This document shows, piece after piece, positions 1-12,200 of a stretch of 64,000 bases of DNA (position 1 is the stretch's first letter; each line of letters starts with the position of its first letter). The DNA is from Fistulifera solaris. Lineage: Eukaryota; Bacillariophyta; Bacillariophyceae; Naviculales; Stauroneidaceae. The stretch lies in NCBI GenBank assembly GCA_030295235.1, contig AP026128.1, positions 682,001 to 746,000 of the forward strand. Reading direction: 5' to 3'. The notes beneath the pieces were generated by a model that was not told where the DNA came from, did no database searches, and was given only the letters and a program-made list of their open reading frames with translations. Position numbers and translations under genes: made by a program.

Positions 1-402
1 ACATCAATCCGTCTTACCGTTCTGAGAGGGAAAGGCCTCTTTTGATGTCTTCGGATGTCCCATACTGTACGGTGGACGAACAATACTCCGGTAAGTTTGA
101 TCGCTATCAATTGCCAGAATTCCACGCAGATGTCGCGTATTCCTTAGCGAGAGACACCATCTACGTGATCCTTTTGTTTCGATCTATCCTTGCGTGGTCT
201 GTTAGGCCACAGTTGACGAATCATGGCATATGGCGGACCCTTTCTTCGATCGAAGGGCTCGTCGTTGACCGCTTTGTTTTGCGGCGTCGTTCGTGAAAAA
301 AGATGTCCTTTACGGCCGCTGGAGCAGGCTCTGGCCTCACTTTGGTTCGCCGCACCATGAATAGCTTCGACTGACATTGTTTCGTCTACTTTCTCTTCGT
401 AA
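1..402 (+). other. Probable upstream exon plus 322-nt intron of the PLU-1/PHD gene
   Basis: One frame is open from base 3 and reaches a consensus donor (CCG|GTAAGT) at 91. A TCCTCAG acceptor ends at 412. Joining 90 to 413 keeps the reading frame into the main exon, whose frame has a stop at 400-402. This is inference from splice signals and phase only. The protein in the first 90 bases shows no domain I recognise. Confidence 0.45.
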
Positions 403-3400
403 GGGTCCTCAGGAGAACAGAAGACCACGGATCGGACACTTGGTTCACCATGGTCGTCGTCCTTTTCCGCGTGCGGCCCATCAGAATTGAATGTCGTAGA
501 TTCCAAATTCCCTGGACTGACTTTTCCATTCACGTTTACCGATAAGGAAATTTTGGATAGAGGGACAGACGTTGACGCAGCTATGACGACGACGCCTACC
601 ACGACCATAGTTACTCGTCGCGAATCATCAAAGAAATGTACATCGGAGGAAACCGATCTAACCTTTGATTCGTGGGTCAAAGCAGTCTGCCAATGGCAAG
701 CTGAACAGCAATTGTCTATGAAGCAGACGCAGCAGCAACCGCGACGCAAAGCTCATGCCACGAAGAAGCGCGCTCGGCCAGACGATGACGAACTGCCTCT
801 CCCTAAGCGTGCTGCCATTATGGACAATGATGGACAGTCGTGTCAACGCGTTTGGTCGCAGTTTGTGGCACTAGGTGGGGGTCGAATGTGTTTTGCTCGA
901 CGACACAAAGCGAAGCCGCGTTCTTGGCAAGACCTTTCGGAGCCCGTTGGAATTTTGGGCGATTATCGTTCCGACTCAACACCACCGCTTTTACATCATG
1001 AAAAAGTGCGCATTGATAATGCTGAGGATGTTTGGCAAGCTGTATTGGCATTGTGTGAAGCGCTTGTAACGCAATTGAAACAGCCGTCGGAACAAAGCCC
1101 AATTTATTTGTCACAGGTCATGCGTCTCTTGGATTACTGCAATCAATTACCTGATCCAGAGGATGTGTTTGTTGCCCAACCCCATGATACGACCATTAAA
1201 GATATTCATGAAAATCTTGATTTGCTGCTTGCGCATGTCGAAACCGCCCGCTCGCATCAAGCTCGTCTAATTGATTTTTGGTACCAAAAGGGAGCGGACG
1301 TCGACGAACTTCGTAAGCGCCTTGATATATTGATGAAAGAAAGCCCTCTTCAGCTGGACGAAGTCCACGAACTCAAATCCCAGACAGATGCCGTGGTGAA
1401 ATGGCAGGTGCGAGTAGAAAAAGGTTTTGACAGTATAGAAGATGCCGAAGCACTTGTTCGCGAAGGTGAGACTTTGGGCTTTGAATCAAAGGGGCTATCA
1501 CAGCTTAGATTGAGATTAAGCAAAATTTATGAAATCAGAGAGAGTGTCAGAGAGTGGCGGTTTTCTGGTAGAAAGGAATCCACAAAATTCTTGGCTAACT
1601 TGGTCCGAGAAATCCAGCGCGTTCGATGCCCTTTTGAAGAAGCTCAGGAGGTTTTGTCTCTACAACAGGAGTCGGACTCGTGGATTGACAGAGCCAGTAT
1701 TGCTATTCGAACAAAACTAAGCCTGCAAGAGATGGATGATCTTGTGAAACGTGGAGAAGCACTGCCGTTGGATTTGTCTGAGTTTATCGACAAATTGTCG
1801 ACACGTATTGCTCTAGGAAAAAGTTGGCTCGAGCGCTTCGTGGACGCAGTGCAGCAACCTGAAAGTGATCCATCCCAGTCTTCTTCTTTACATATGTATA
1901 AATGGATGCAAAATATACGACTTGCGTTGAATCCTTCAGCTGAGGATGGTGATACTGTCGTTCCTACCTTGCACGAATTGGCGTCTGAGGGTGGAAGACT
2001 TCCCGTTCAAGTTGATTGCGTACAGCTTCTTCAAATTGAGATCGAAGCAAAAAGCTGGTCGGCCCGAGCGAGGAAGTGGGATTCAAAGCGCCCTAAGCTT
2101 GAGGAGCTGCAGGAACACGTATCTAAAGCTACGAATCTTCGAGAACGTTTAACCATACTTAACAGCAACGAAAGAGATTCCTGGCGACTGGAAGGAGAGG
2201 TAGAAGTTCACAAGCTGGTAGCCGAAGTCGAGACATGGCTTGAAAGATATGATTCTCTTTCGGAGAAATCCTGGTCGCTTGAAGACCTTCGAGTTTTAGC
2301 AAGGGATGCAGAAACGATTCCAGCAAACCTGGGGGCAGCTTCGTCTCAGCTAAACAAAGTTTTGATGCAATCTGAAGACTGGTACAAGCAAAACGAGTCC
2401 CTGATTCGCTGCTGTCAGAACGGAGATATCGTCGATATAATAGAGTTACGAGCTGCAGTTGAGTCCGCTGATGGCGACCTGTTGGTCGAGCTAGACGAAG
2501 CATTGCATCTTCAACGCGTACTCGACCAGGTATCAGATTGGATGAACAAAGCATCATTGGTATCTGGCGGTAAGAAAAAGGGAAAGAAGTGCCCTATAAA
2601 TATCGATGAATTGGAAGAGCTGATAAAACAGGCTGATCTATTACCTGTTAATACTTCGAACCAAGTTGATGCGTTATTGAAGGAGATCGACATCACAAGG
2701 AAATGGCAGACAGTCGCTTCGGAATCATTAACGACCATTGCTCGACGGTTTGACGAATTTCGCTTGGACCTGTTGCAAAGATACGGAAGTCCGGAAGTTT
2801 ACGACAGGAAAAAGATTGCTGATGTCAACGGCACTATGAAAGGGCATGAGTCGTCTACTGATGTTAGGGACCCGGTGGATCTACAAGTGTTGGTCGAGGA
2901 GTTTCACAAGGATGCTGCAAATATGGTTGTAGCAACCCCAGAGTCTACACTGGCGCCCACTTTGGAAGCCATTGGTAGATGGTGTATTCGTTCTCAGAAG
3001 TATTTGGAGAGCCAGCGCGATATTTTTGACAAACGCTTCTTTGGTGCTTTTGATCGATTTATTACGGAAGGCAAAAGTTTCTGTGATTGCAGCTTTGAAC
3101 ACAGTTCATCAAGTGTCGTTACCGATGCTCTTGGGATTGTTAGATCCGCCTTTTCTTTGGTTGTTCGTGATCAGCTTGAACGCTTATCTGTTCTGTCCAA
3201 GGACCGTGAAGATTTCATCAAGTGGTCGAAAATTGCTGAAGCTGCCATTTCATCAGGCGAAAAGAAGACAGCCTTAGAGAAATTAAAGGAAATTTCTTTG
3301 ATGGGTGCGGTATTTCCTCCTGAGTGCGAGCTCGTCGAAAGACTACGAACTATTGTTGACGAAGCGATGGAATGGACATCCAATATTTCGGAATTATTGT

Positions 3401-5735
3401 CATCGGGAGAAAAGATAAGCATGGCAGAAGCTAGAACGCTTTGTGATGAAGCGGAAAGGATTGGTTTTGTGTCTACTGAGGTTAAAACGCTTCAAAATGA
3501 AATAAAAGCCGCCCGAGCATGGTCGAACCAAGTAAAACGAAGTAAGGTCGAGCAGGGCTCTGTTCAAGCAAGAAATGTGCAGTCATTGATTGAAGAGCAC
3601 GAGTCGCTTCTTATTCACATGCCAGAAGAATTGACGAAACTTAAGCATGCCGTTAAAAACTATTGCATCTGCCGAAGGCCCTATGAAGGCTTTATGATCG
3701 GCTGTGATGATTGTGGTGAATGGTTCCACGTTGGCTGCGTCGGCGTGACAGAGACAAAAGCAAATAAAGTGGACAAGTATACGTGTGTTCGCTGCTCTGC
3801 GCTACAATCATACAACTCGTGCGCAGCATCTGTGGCTTGTACAATAAAGAAATGGACAAGCGGGCAAGAATTGAAAAGGGCTCGCCAAGTTCTAGCTCAA
3901 AAACATCAACGCAGGGTCAGGAAGGAGACGAAGCAAATTGAAACTTTGGAACTTGAGAAAAAGGAACTTCTTGAAAAGCTTAGCAAACTTGCAGCGGAAA
4001 TACCTGCATTGAACGAAACGACAGAGAGTATTGTAGCACACGGAGCATCCGCAAGTCAGGACCCTACATTGTCAACGTCAACGGAACAAGGCGGAATGGA
4101 CTCTCTCAATGAAGACGGTGCTCCCTCTACATCGGATGCGGTGACAAATGATATGTTAAAACTAGGAAAGGAGCAGATAGCAAGCAGGCTACAAATTATC
4201 GAGGAAAACGTGGAGTTGTGCAAATCCCGTCTCGTCAAATTAGGAAAGGATTTGAACGTCGAAAAGAGAAATATCGTGAAGAAGATCAATCTGCTCCACT
4301 TCTGAAGAAGTGGAGTATTCGTGTGCGGTCAATCTTTTTAGCGCCTACAACGGAGGAGAGAGCTCTGGCAAGTCGTCCAGGTCTTAACAGCGAGTTGCTC
4401 TCTGACTTAGCCAAAGTGTTTACTGAAGCAAGTGATCTCGGACTAACTCGCTTTGATGACGTCGTCTCAACTCATGATGCACTGGCTCGTCTGGCGTGGA
4501 CATTTCGAGTAATGATTATTCTGGCGAGAAGACCGTCCACAGAAGAAATGGCCGCGCTCGTGAAAACTGGAAAGTGCTTGAAAGGTCTGGATGACAAGGC
4601 TCTACGAGTAATGCGCTTGCTGAAAAAGACTCATGAGAAAGCCGAAACGTGGCAAGCAAAGGTAGCGAAAGCCCTGGCACCGATACCTGGCGAGAGTCAT
4701 AGTTTTGATATGAGTAATCTTCGCGAACTTCTTCGAGCTGCCGACGATATTCCTGTGCATCTTCCGTATGAATCACGGCTTGCGACGGTTATCGAAGACA
4801 AAGGGGTCCGTCACTGTGTTTGTGGAGGGCCTAGCGACGGCCGCTTCATGCTTTGTTGCGATCGATGTTCCAAATGGTACCATGGCCAGTGCTTAAACAT
4901 TTCGAAAGATAATATTGATGAGGATGCTGAATGGAAGTGCCCAGAGTGTTTGGGAGTAAAGATCAACAAATCCGTTCTAGATCTCGCTCGTTTCCACGAA
5001 ACATTTGAAATCGATACCGAAATGGAGGATATCACGGAGGACCAGGATGATGTTTCTTCCAAAGCTCCTGATCTCGATACGCTGTGGCCCCCACTTGGTC
5101 TCCTTGGTTCTGAAAAGGCAAAGGAGGCCCTCGGCGAAGTATGCTGCTCCATTCCAGACAGTGTGGGTTACACCAACGTGACACCAGTTCCCTCGATAAG
5201 TCAGGCGACCGGCAACCATGTGCAACTGCCACTCAGTAGAGTAGACACTGCTACCGCGATGGATACGGCCGTTTCTCATGCAGCGCCAACCATGCCTACA
5301 ACAATACATAACTCTACCACCAGTTCATCAACACCAACGGATGATAATTGGCTTCAAAGAGTGCTCAGCGTCCAAAATTCATTGCCACTTGCTTCTGCCA
5401 CGCTGGCGAATACTTCATTCGGAAACGTAGAGGAAATTGCTGCTGCCCTTCGTGTGCAACAAGCCATACCAACATTGCATCCGAATTTTCCTGGAGGAGT
5501 CAGTAATCACGGAATGACCATGCCTTCGCATCTACACGCACCTCATGGTGGCAACGCTTCGAACCACCCGATGGTACATCAGCCGGTCGTCTCGGCAACC
5601 CCTTCTGCGGACAGTATCACTTCCCTGGAACAAAGACTGGCTTTACTCGCAGGCCGAGACCCTATCGACAGTGAGCTGGCACGACAACACGAAATTCTGG
5701 TGAATGCTTTGTCGGATGCACAAAGAAATCCCTAA
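1..5735 (+). CDS. KDM5-like PLU-1 domain protein with two PHD fingers (5'-partial)
   Basis: This is a chromatin protein resembling the C-terminal half of KDM5/JARID1 histone demethylases. An exon open from the window edge may end at base 90 before GTAAGT. An AG at 411-412 would give a 322-nt intron that keeps the frame. The first in-frame ATG of the main exon is only at 583, so an upstream exon is likely. From about 1200 to 3600 lie long helical PLU-1-type repeats rich in W. PHD finger 1 is at about 3660-3800 (CICRRPYEGF, then CDDCGEWFH), and PHD finger 2 at about 4811-4960 (HCVCGGPSDG, CCDRCSKWYH). The frame changes between 4218 and 4305, where a 1-nt indel or a very short intron is needed. 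The tail after the second finger is low complexity. No JmjC, JmjN or ARID domain lies in the window; they could be upstream or absent. PLU-1/PHD assignment is confident; demethylase activity is not shown. Confidence 0.72.
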
Positions 5736-6138
5736 AATGGCATCTCCTTAGTTTTGAATGAGACGTGCTAAGTACTTCCATAGATGCTTCCGTTCTCCGT
5801 TCGGTGCATTCGTCTCTACAGTATCGATTATAGTCAAAGGTATCTTGAATCTTGAATTCTATGTGACGTTCAACTTCCGAGTGAAAAGCTGCCTAGTCGT
5901 CTACTTTAAAATCAATATTAAAACTCAACGGAAATTGTCTCTGGTACCAAACAGTTCAACGAAAGACAATCTTGAATCTTGTCGGTATCCGAGATCTTGG
6001 CATCTTGCATGCAGGCGCGCGGCTCGTTTTGGCTCATTTTCGCGAAAAAGACTCTGCTTCTTTGTCATCGCATATCGCATAAAATAATATTGCGTCGTTC
6101 TTTACCTTTGTCTTTCTGTGAAAACACACTTTGCAAGA
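5736..6138. other. Intergenic: 3' flank of PLU-1 gene and TMEM43 promoter/5' leader
   Basis: No supported gene. The short open frames here are non-conserved and AT-rich. I see no repeat or RNA motif. Confidence 0.5.
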
Positions 6139-7410
6139 ATGGCGGATACAGTAACGGAAGTGACGACGCAAAGCTACGGCTCGCGCGTGAAAAATTCGTG
6201 TTCCGGATTGTGTTGGGGACCGGTGATGATTGTGGCGGGGATCGTGTTGTTGATCTGGAACGAAGCCAACGCCGTGGCGCACCATCGATCGCTCGATCAA
6301 GGCGAATCAAATACGATCTCTGTGCCCAACATTACGTCGCTTAATACAGCGAACGAAGGAAAGCTCATTCACGTGACGGGTTCGGCGACGACGAGTGCCA
6401 CCATTCAAGACGATGTGTTTGGTGTCACCGCCCCGGCTGGTGAATTCTACATCAAGTTGCAGCGATCGTCCATGATGTATCAGTGGACCGAGTCATCGCA
6501 GTCTCAGACGGAAACAAACTTGGGAGGATCGACGACCACTACCACGACGTACTCGTATGAAAAGCAATGGATGCCAACCTTGGTGTCCAGCAGTTCGTTC
6601 AACAAACCGCAAGGCCATGAAAATCCAACGGTCTTTCCTTATCCTGCCGACACGTTTACCGCGAGTCCGGTTAACTTTGGTGCCTTTGTCTTGCCGGAAG
6701 CGATTGTGGATCGCATGTCGTGGCTTTCCAATTACGACGGGCAGTTGAATGTGAGCCAGATTGCTGATTCGAAATTAAGAAATCAAACCACTGTCATTAC
6801 GGGTCCTGCTTTTTATGTGGGAAATAACTCCGCCAACCCACAGGTCGGAGATACTCAGGTGTCCTTTACTGTCCTGAAGGCTCCACAGACCATGTCGATT
6901 GTCGCCGTGCAGATAGGAAATACCTTTGCGCCGTATACGGCCAAAGCGGGACGTGAAATTCTGCTCGTTCAACCCGGAGTCAAAACACAAGCCCAAATGT
7001 ACGAAGAAGCTCACGACAATGTCACGACCGTGGCGTGGGTGCTTCGTTTCGTGGGATTCTTGGTGATCTGGTTTGGTCTCATCCAGATTATGGAACCTTT
7101 GACGACCATGGCCGATGTCGTACCGTTCTGTGGTAACATGTTGGAGACCATCACGTGTTGGATTTTGTTGCCGGTGGCGCTCTTCATTTCGCTCTTTTTC
7201 ATTTCCTTGGCGTGGTTGGCGGTACGACCGTTGCTGTTGGTCCCGATCTTGGCGGTGGTGGGCGGTGGTGGTTATTTGCTTCACCGACACAACAAGCAAA
7301 AGGGAGCGGATAAGAATAGCAGAGAGCTTCCGGAGGAAGATTTGGAGAAGCCTAGTAAGAAGGAGGAAGAACCGAGAGTGCAAGTTGTAGAAGGCGACGA
7401 AAAGGTTTAA
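6139..7410 (+). CDS. TMEM43-like membrane protein
   Basis: This 423-residue protein of the TMEM43 (LUMA) family sits in the ER or inner nuclear membrane in animals. I start it at the ATG at 6139. An N-terminal membrane segment (about residues 24-41) is followed by LLIWNEANAVAHHRSLDQGE, matching the family signature in which WNE is followed by a basic ALEEG-like stretch. A long luminal region with the conserved HVTG and YQWTE positions comes next. Three or four hydrophobic segments follow from about residue 300 to 390, then a charged, Glu/Lys-rich tail. Length is close to the human protein (about 400). The frame is intact throughout, unlike many neighbours. In animals the family is linked to nuclear envelope organisation; its role in algae is unknown to me. 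Confidence 0.88.
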   Translation: MADTVTEVTTQSYGSRVKNSCSGLCWGPVMIVAGIVLLIWNEANAVAHHRSLDQGESNTISVPNITSLNTANEGKLIHVTGSATTSATIQDDVFGVTAPAGEFYIKLQRSSMMYQWTESSQSQTETNLGGSTTTTTTYSYEKQWMPTLVSSSSFNKPQGHENPTVFPYPADTFTASPVNFGAFVLPEAIVDRMSWLSNYDGQLNVSQIADSKLRNQTTVITGPAFYVGNNSANPQVGDTQVSFTVLKAPQTMSIVAVQIGNTFAPYTAKAGREILLVQPGVKTQAQMYEEAHDNVTTVAWVLRFVGFLVIWFGLIQIMEPLTTMADVVPFCGNMLETITCWILLPVALFISLFFISLAWLAVRPLLLVPILAVVGGGGYLLHRHNKQKGADKNSRELPEEDLEKPSKKEEEPRVQVVEGDEKV

Positions 7411-7579
7411 TTATTTCAGTGCAGCTTGTTGTTACGATGTCTTTGCAACGGGTAGAACGTGAGAGTGTTAATGGGGATTCAAGTCTTACCCTTTTGGTAG
7501 TTGTAAATGTGTTCCATACAAAATTGTTTTCTAGACTAGTTACAAATACATTTCCTTACTGGTATGATCAATACCTGAA
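7411..7579. other. 3' flank of TMEM43-like gene
   Basis: AT-rich sequence with no supported gene, leading into the repeat array. Confidence 0.4.
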
Positions 7580-8893
7580 ATCTATTCGAAGCGACACATC
7601 ATTAGTTCCGTCAGCTTTATGTTTTCAAGACGGCGGCGGTCATGGCTTCCCGATACAAAGCAAATAGGGTGTGCAAGGAAACATAGACACAGCATTGTAG
7701 ATCCAAATACAATTTCCGGGTTCTCCTACAGAGATAAATTTCCTACGGCGGACACGTAATATGCGCGTAGACACTGGAAACTGGAAGCGTCGTATCTTTT
7801 TAATGTTTTACGTTTCACTGTAAAAGCAAAGTCGAATAATGTTTCATGGGTCGCCGAAACGATAAACGATGTTGGGCAAAGTATTGTTGACATTGTGTTC
7901 TCGGCAAGACACGAAAAATGGTGTGATCGGAATTACACGATTTCCGGGTTCCCCCTCTGTCGATAAATTTCCCTACGAGAGCTACGTGAAGACTACGTGG
8001 ACATTCGAAGCGTTGCATCATTCGTTCCATCAACGTTTTCTTTTCAAGTCGATAGCGGTTATTGCTTCCCGAGATGAAGGCAATACGGTGCGTATGAAAA
8101 CGTTGACATCTGTACACTTTTTAAATGCAATAATTGGATGATGGTGAAAATACAATTTCCGGGTTCCCCTACAGAGATAAATTTCCCACGGCGGATACGT
8201 AAAATGCGCGTTGACACTGGAAGCGTCGTATCTTTATAATGATTTATGTTTCACTGTAAAAGCAAAATCGAATAATGTTTCATGGGTCGCAGAAACGATA
8301 AACGATGTTGGGCAAAGTATTGTTGACATTGTGTTCTCGGCAAGACACGAAAAATGGTGTGATCGGAATTTACACGATTTCCGGGTTCCCCCTCTGTCGA
8401 TAAATTTCCCTACGAGAGCTACGTGAAGACTACGTGGACTTTCGAAGCGTTGCATCATTCGTTCCATCAACGTTTTCTTTTCAAGTCGATAGCGGTTATT
8501 GCTTCCCGAGATGAAGGCAATACGGTGCGCATGAAAACGTTGACATTTGTACACTTTTTAAATGCAATAATTGGATGATGGTGAAGAATACAATTTCCGG
8601 GTCCCCTACAGAGATAAATTTCCCACGGCGGCTACGTAATATGCGCGTAGACACTGGAAGCGTCGTATCTTTTTAATGTTTTACGTTTCACTGTAAAAGC
8701 AAAGTCGAATTTTATTTTATGGGTCGCTGAAACGATAAACGATGCTGGGCAAAGTATTGCTGACATTGCGTTGTCGGCAAGACGCGAAAAATGGTGTGAT
8801 CGAATTTACACGATTTCCGGGTTCCCCCTCTGTCGATAAATTTCCCTACGAGAGCTACGTGAAGACTACGTAGACATTCGAAGCGTTGCATTT
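7580..8893. repeat. Tandem array of about 440-bp units (repeat family A, locus 1)
   Basis: The string AATACAATTTCCGGG recurs at 7706, 8149 and near 8587, giving periods of about 443 and 438 bp. The third unit stops near 8893. A more diverged partial copy lies upstream at about 7583-7676. Each unit is itself dimeric: it carries two related blocks, each with TTTCCGGGTTC, then GATAAATTTCC, then TACGT-rich palindromic sequence and GAAGCGT. Short open frames repeat with the array and are not genes. The same family recurs at 17335-17410 and 21736-22770. No terminal inverted repeats or encoded transposase were seen. Confidence 0.9.
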
Positions 8894-9235
8894 GTCATGC
8901 GTTTGACGTATTGCAATCAATTTTCACGAAGGTCAAAGCGTTTTGTGCCAAAGAGAGAGTGTCTTTCAATTCGGATCATCACCATGCCGGTCAAACTTTC
9001 CGTTATAGAGGCGTCAGCGGTCGGCGACAAGTGTTGGAGTCGGGAGGTCTAGAACCTACACTTCATGCGACACAGTTATTGATTTCTTCGTCTTTTCGTC
9101 TTGCTGTCGACAGCCTAAGATCTGATCTGACCGCCACCAAAAAAATGGAAGCAATAGATTATTCAGAAAGAAATCATTCAGTCAAGTACTTGTTAACCAT
9201 TGACGACAATATCTTCGTAACATAAGCATCGAGCA
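8894..9235. other. Intergenic: UTP10 upstream region
   Basis: Unique sequence between the end of the repeat array and the UTP10 start codon. An open frame of 104 codons (8911-9225) has no recognisable domain and I do not call it. Confidence 0.4.
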
Positions 9236-12200
9236 ATGTCTCTCTCTACCTTACAAGCCCAGTTGGCAGCTTTGTCGGGTCGGAGCAAGAATCCTGGGTC
9301 GGTGTACGCCAGTAGTAAGAAGCACGATCAGGCGGTCGGTCGGGGCTTACACTTCTCGACGCAACATGGACACAGTATCCAGACGAAATTCGCCCAGCCT
9401 TCATTGCTAGCAGCAACAGCGAAAGAGGCTGCAGATACACCGTTGCAGGCGTTGACCGAAAACTGTCGAATCGCTTTAACGGAATTGAGCTCGACGAACC
9501 CACAGGAAGCTCAGTTTTGGCTCAACGCGTCGCGTATCTGCAACAAGGACAACGTTCAGTACAAAGTTGTTCAAGAGGTTCTGGTGCACTTGTCGGCAAG
9601 TCTTCGTAAAATCTCCTCCGTAAACGCATCGTGGCATGTGCTGGAGTATCTGCTGCGTCGCTACGAACTTCACGTGAGTCACTTTGAGGATCTCCTGTGG
9701 ACGCTTTGGCCCAGTGCGGATCAGTATCCCGCCATGTTCTTGCGAGCACTCAAGTGCATCGATTTGGGTGAGCACCCATCCTACATGTGGCTACGCGCCT
9801 ATACGACGTCGGAAACCATTCCACCTAGGCAACAGCTGTCGCAGCACGTCATGAAGCACAAAGACCTGCTCAAGAAAGTGTGTACATGGAGCAACCTTGT
9901 GGCTGATTTGAGTGGCGCAGCTCCTGTTCTCAGCTTCACCGCTGCCATTCTCGTAGAGGGTTTGGCTTGGACGCAAAAACAAGGACAGGAAGACTTGGAA
10001 GGAATTTCGAAGATCATTTTCCAGACCGTGTTGAGCGCGTGCGAGGGAGCGTCCCAAGAATGGAAAGGATGGGGTTGGGTTATTTCATCGGTTCTTGTTG
10101 AAACCATGCCTCTTTCGTCGAAATATCTAGGGATTTTGACGGAGAAAATCTTGGAGGATTCTTCGAGCTCGGCAGTAATGGTCGTGATCAGTTTGTTGTC
10201 ACAGCATACAACAGAGCTCTCTTCAGACAAGCGCACTCATTATCTTCCATTGGGAAACGGATCTCACCTAGGTTGCGCGGTGCTACCGAAGGACACCAGG
10301 GAAAAGCTAGTTCAGATTCCTGGGCTACCGTCAATGCTGGGAGAGCTTCAGCGAGAAATTGTTATCGCGCCATTTTTGGCTTCATTTCTTGTCGGCTGTT
10401 TAGCACACGGTAACAGCGGCATTGTAATTGAAATGATTCGTGAAAAATCATTGGAGCTGTTCTGGATAGGAGATTCCGAGATTGATATGGTGGCTTCCCT
10501 TTCTAGTTTTATCGTCCATCAAGTTCTCACTCAGATTAAAGGTTCTCTTGATTCTTGCAAGGCGGTCCTTGATGAATTGCATAGATTCGATCCAGTGGCC
10601 TGCGAACGCGGGATTGGACGAGGTATACAGTGGGGGAATGGGGATCAGGAAGGACCGGCTGACGTCAACCGGAAGAGGCTCTTATCATTGCTAGATGGGA
10701 TCATCGAATTGACCCCAACGACGGAGGACCCCTCGGAAAGGATCAGTCTAGACATATTACCCGCCCGTGTTGGTATCGAGCATGCTGATTCAGCAGTGAG
10801 ACTTCAGGCAATAGCTCGACTTGTCCGCGATGATGTCCAAGGTGACTTATTGGCAACATTCCTTCGGCGATGGGCCAGCGAGGACGATAATCAGTCAGTG
10901 GCGCTTGCTGCCTGCAATGCTACGATAGACTGCTTACAAAAAGATATCAATCAATATTCGATCGAGAAAGAACAAGCATTGCAGTGGACTTTGGAGGCTT
11001 GTTGCTTTTGGGCTAAGGAGTTTTCTGCAAAGCCAAGTGCTTCTGGTGTCAAGGAAATCTTGTGCAAGAGTGTAGTTGCGGCAGGACTGCTATGTGGAAA
11101 GCTCTTCGCATTCCATCACTACCACCAGTGGAAGAGTATCGTTCAATTAATTGTTGCTCACATTCGATGCAAAGAAAACGACGTTTCCATTTTGTCCCAG
11201 CAATCGTTTGTAACGGCATGTGGCAGAAGCGTCGGTTTAAGTGGTGATCTGCCCCGTGATGCTTTCGATCGTGCTCTGGTCGAAGACATGGGTAAATGGA
11301 TGTCCATCATTCCTCCCTCATGGTATAGAAAAAACGGAGCGAATCATGGAATTTATGTTTCGACACACATCAATCGCTCTTCTGATTGAAACGATCACCA
11401 ACTCCAATGACGTTGGTCAAGGAAAGGAGAGTGGAGACATGGTTTTTCGTTTTTGTGTGGAGCTCTTGAAAGCTCCCCAACCTTACCATGAAGTTATTTC
11501 GAAAGGCTTGAAATGGTGCATCGAAAAGCAAGAATACTCAAACTTAGAAATTGTTAAGAACTTGACGACGCTATGCTCTGCCGGATCCGAAGAGGCTTTT
11601 GAAGAAGCTGTGGCGCCGTCGATTGAAAAGCTCTTATCGAGTGTCTCTGATGATTCCAATCAGCCTGTTTCGCCTTTAGCGGTGGCGCTGGAAGTGGCGA
11701 CACGTAGTTCGGTATCTTCAAAGGCGTCAGTGAGACTTTTGAGACTAGCAAAGCGTATGGTTGAAGACAAAGTTGATGGTCCCTGGCTGTGTCTCGTTCC
11801 TGCCCTTTCTCTGATAGAACAATCGGATCAAAGGATTCGAGAAGCATCAAAAGAGCTACTTTTAGTTGTGGCAGAAAGAATGGAATTTGACAGTAGTGAA
11901 TGGAAATCGGTTTCCCTGCTGTGCAGGAGCGTCTTAAGCTCGGTCACGTGGACTGGTGAATCCATCGTATCTAGAGGGTTATCCGCTTGCTCAGGCGGTG
12001 AGCACTTCGACGATACAAGAAGAAAACTGTTAACGCTTTTGTTTTATACTGCGATAGGGATCGGGAACGCACGTTGCACCTCATCCTCCAATAATATTCT
12101 CAGGTCGACGTGGCTTCCCTGTGGAGCTGCCACTGGGGGTGAAACCGCTTCGTCAAATCTTTTTAAAGCGCTTGAAACTACCAGTGAAGAGGTCCTACCT

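Noticed and set aside
144-749. 201-codon open frame on the minus strand
   Set aside because: It lies antisense to the PLU-1 gene's intron and exon and shows no recognisable domain or natural composition.
4276-4307. A 32-nt GT-AG intron that would fix the frame of the PLU-1 gene
   Set aside because: The phase fits, but 32 nt is too short for spliceosomal introns and many nearby genes have plain indels. I left the break unresolved.
6775-7383. 202-codon open frame on the minus strand
   Set aside because: Fully antisense to the well-supported TMEM43-like coding frame; its His/Arg-rich composition is that of a shadow frame.
7815-8554. Two similar about 100-codon open frames in the tandem array
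   Set aside because: They recur with the repeat period, differ only as the repeat differs, and have no conserved protein features.
7580-8893. CRISPR array
   Set aside because: Units are long, dimeric and without unique spacers, and the genome is eukaryotic.
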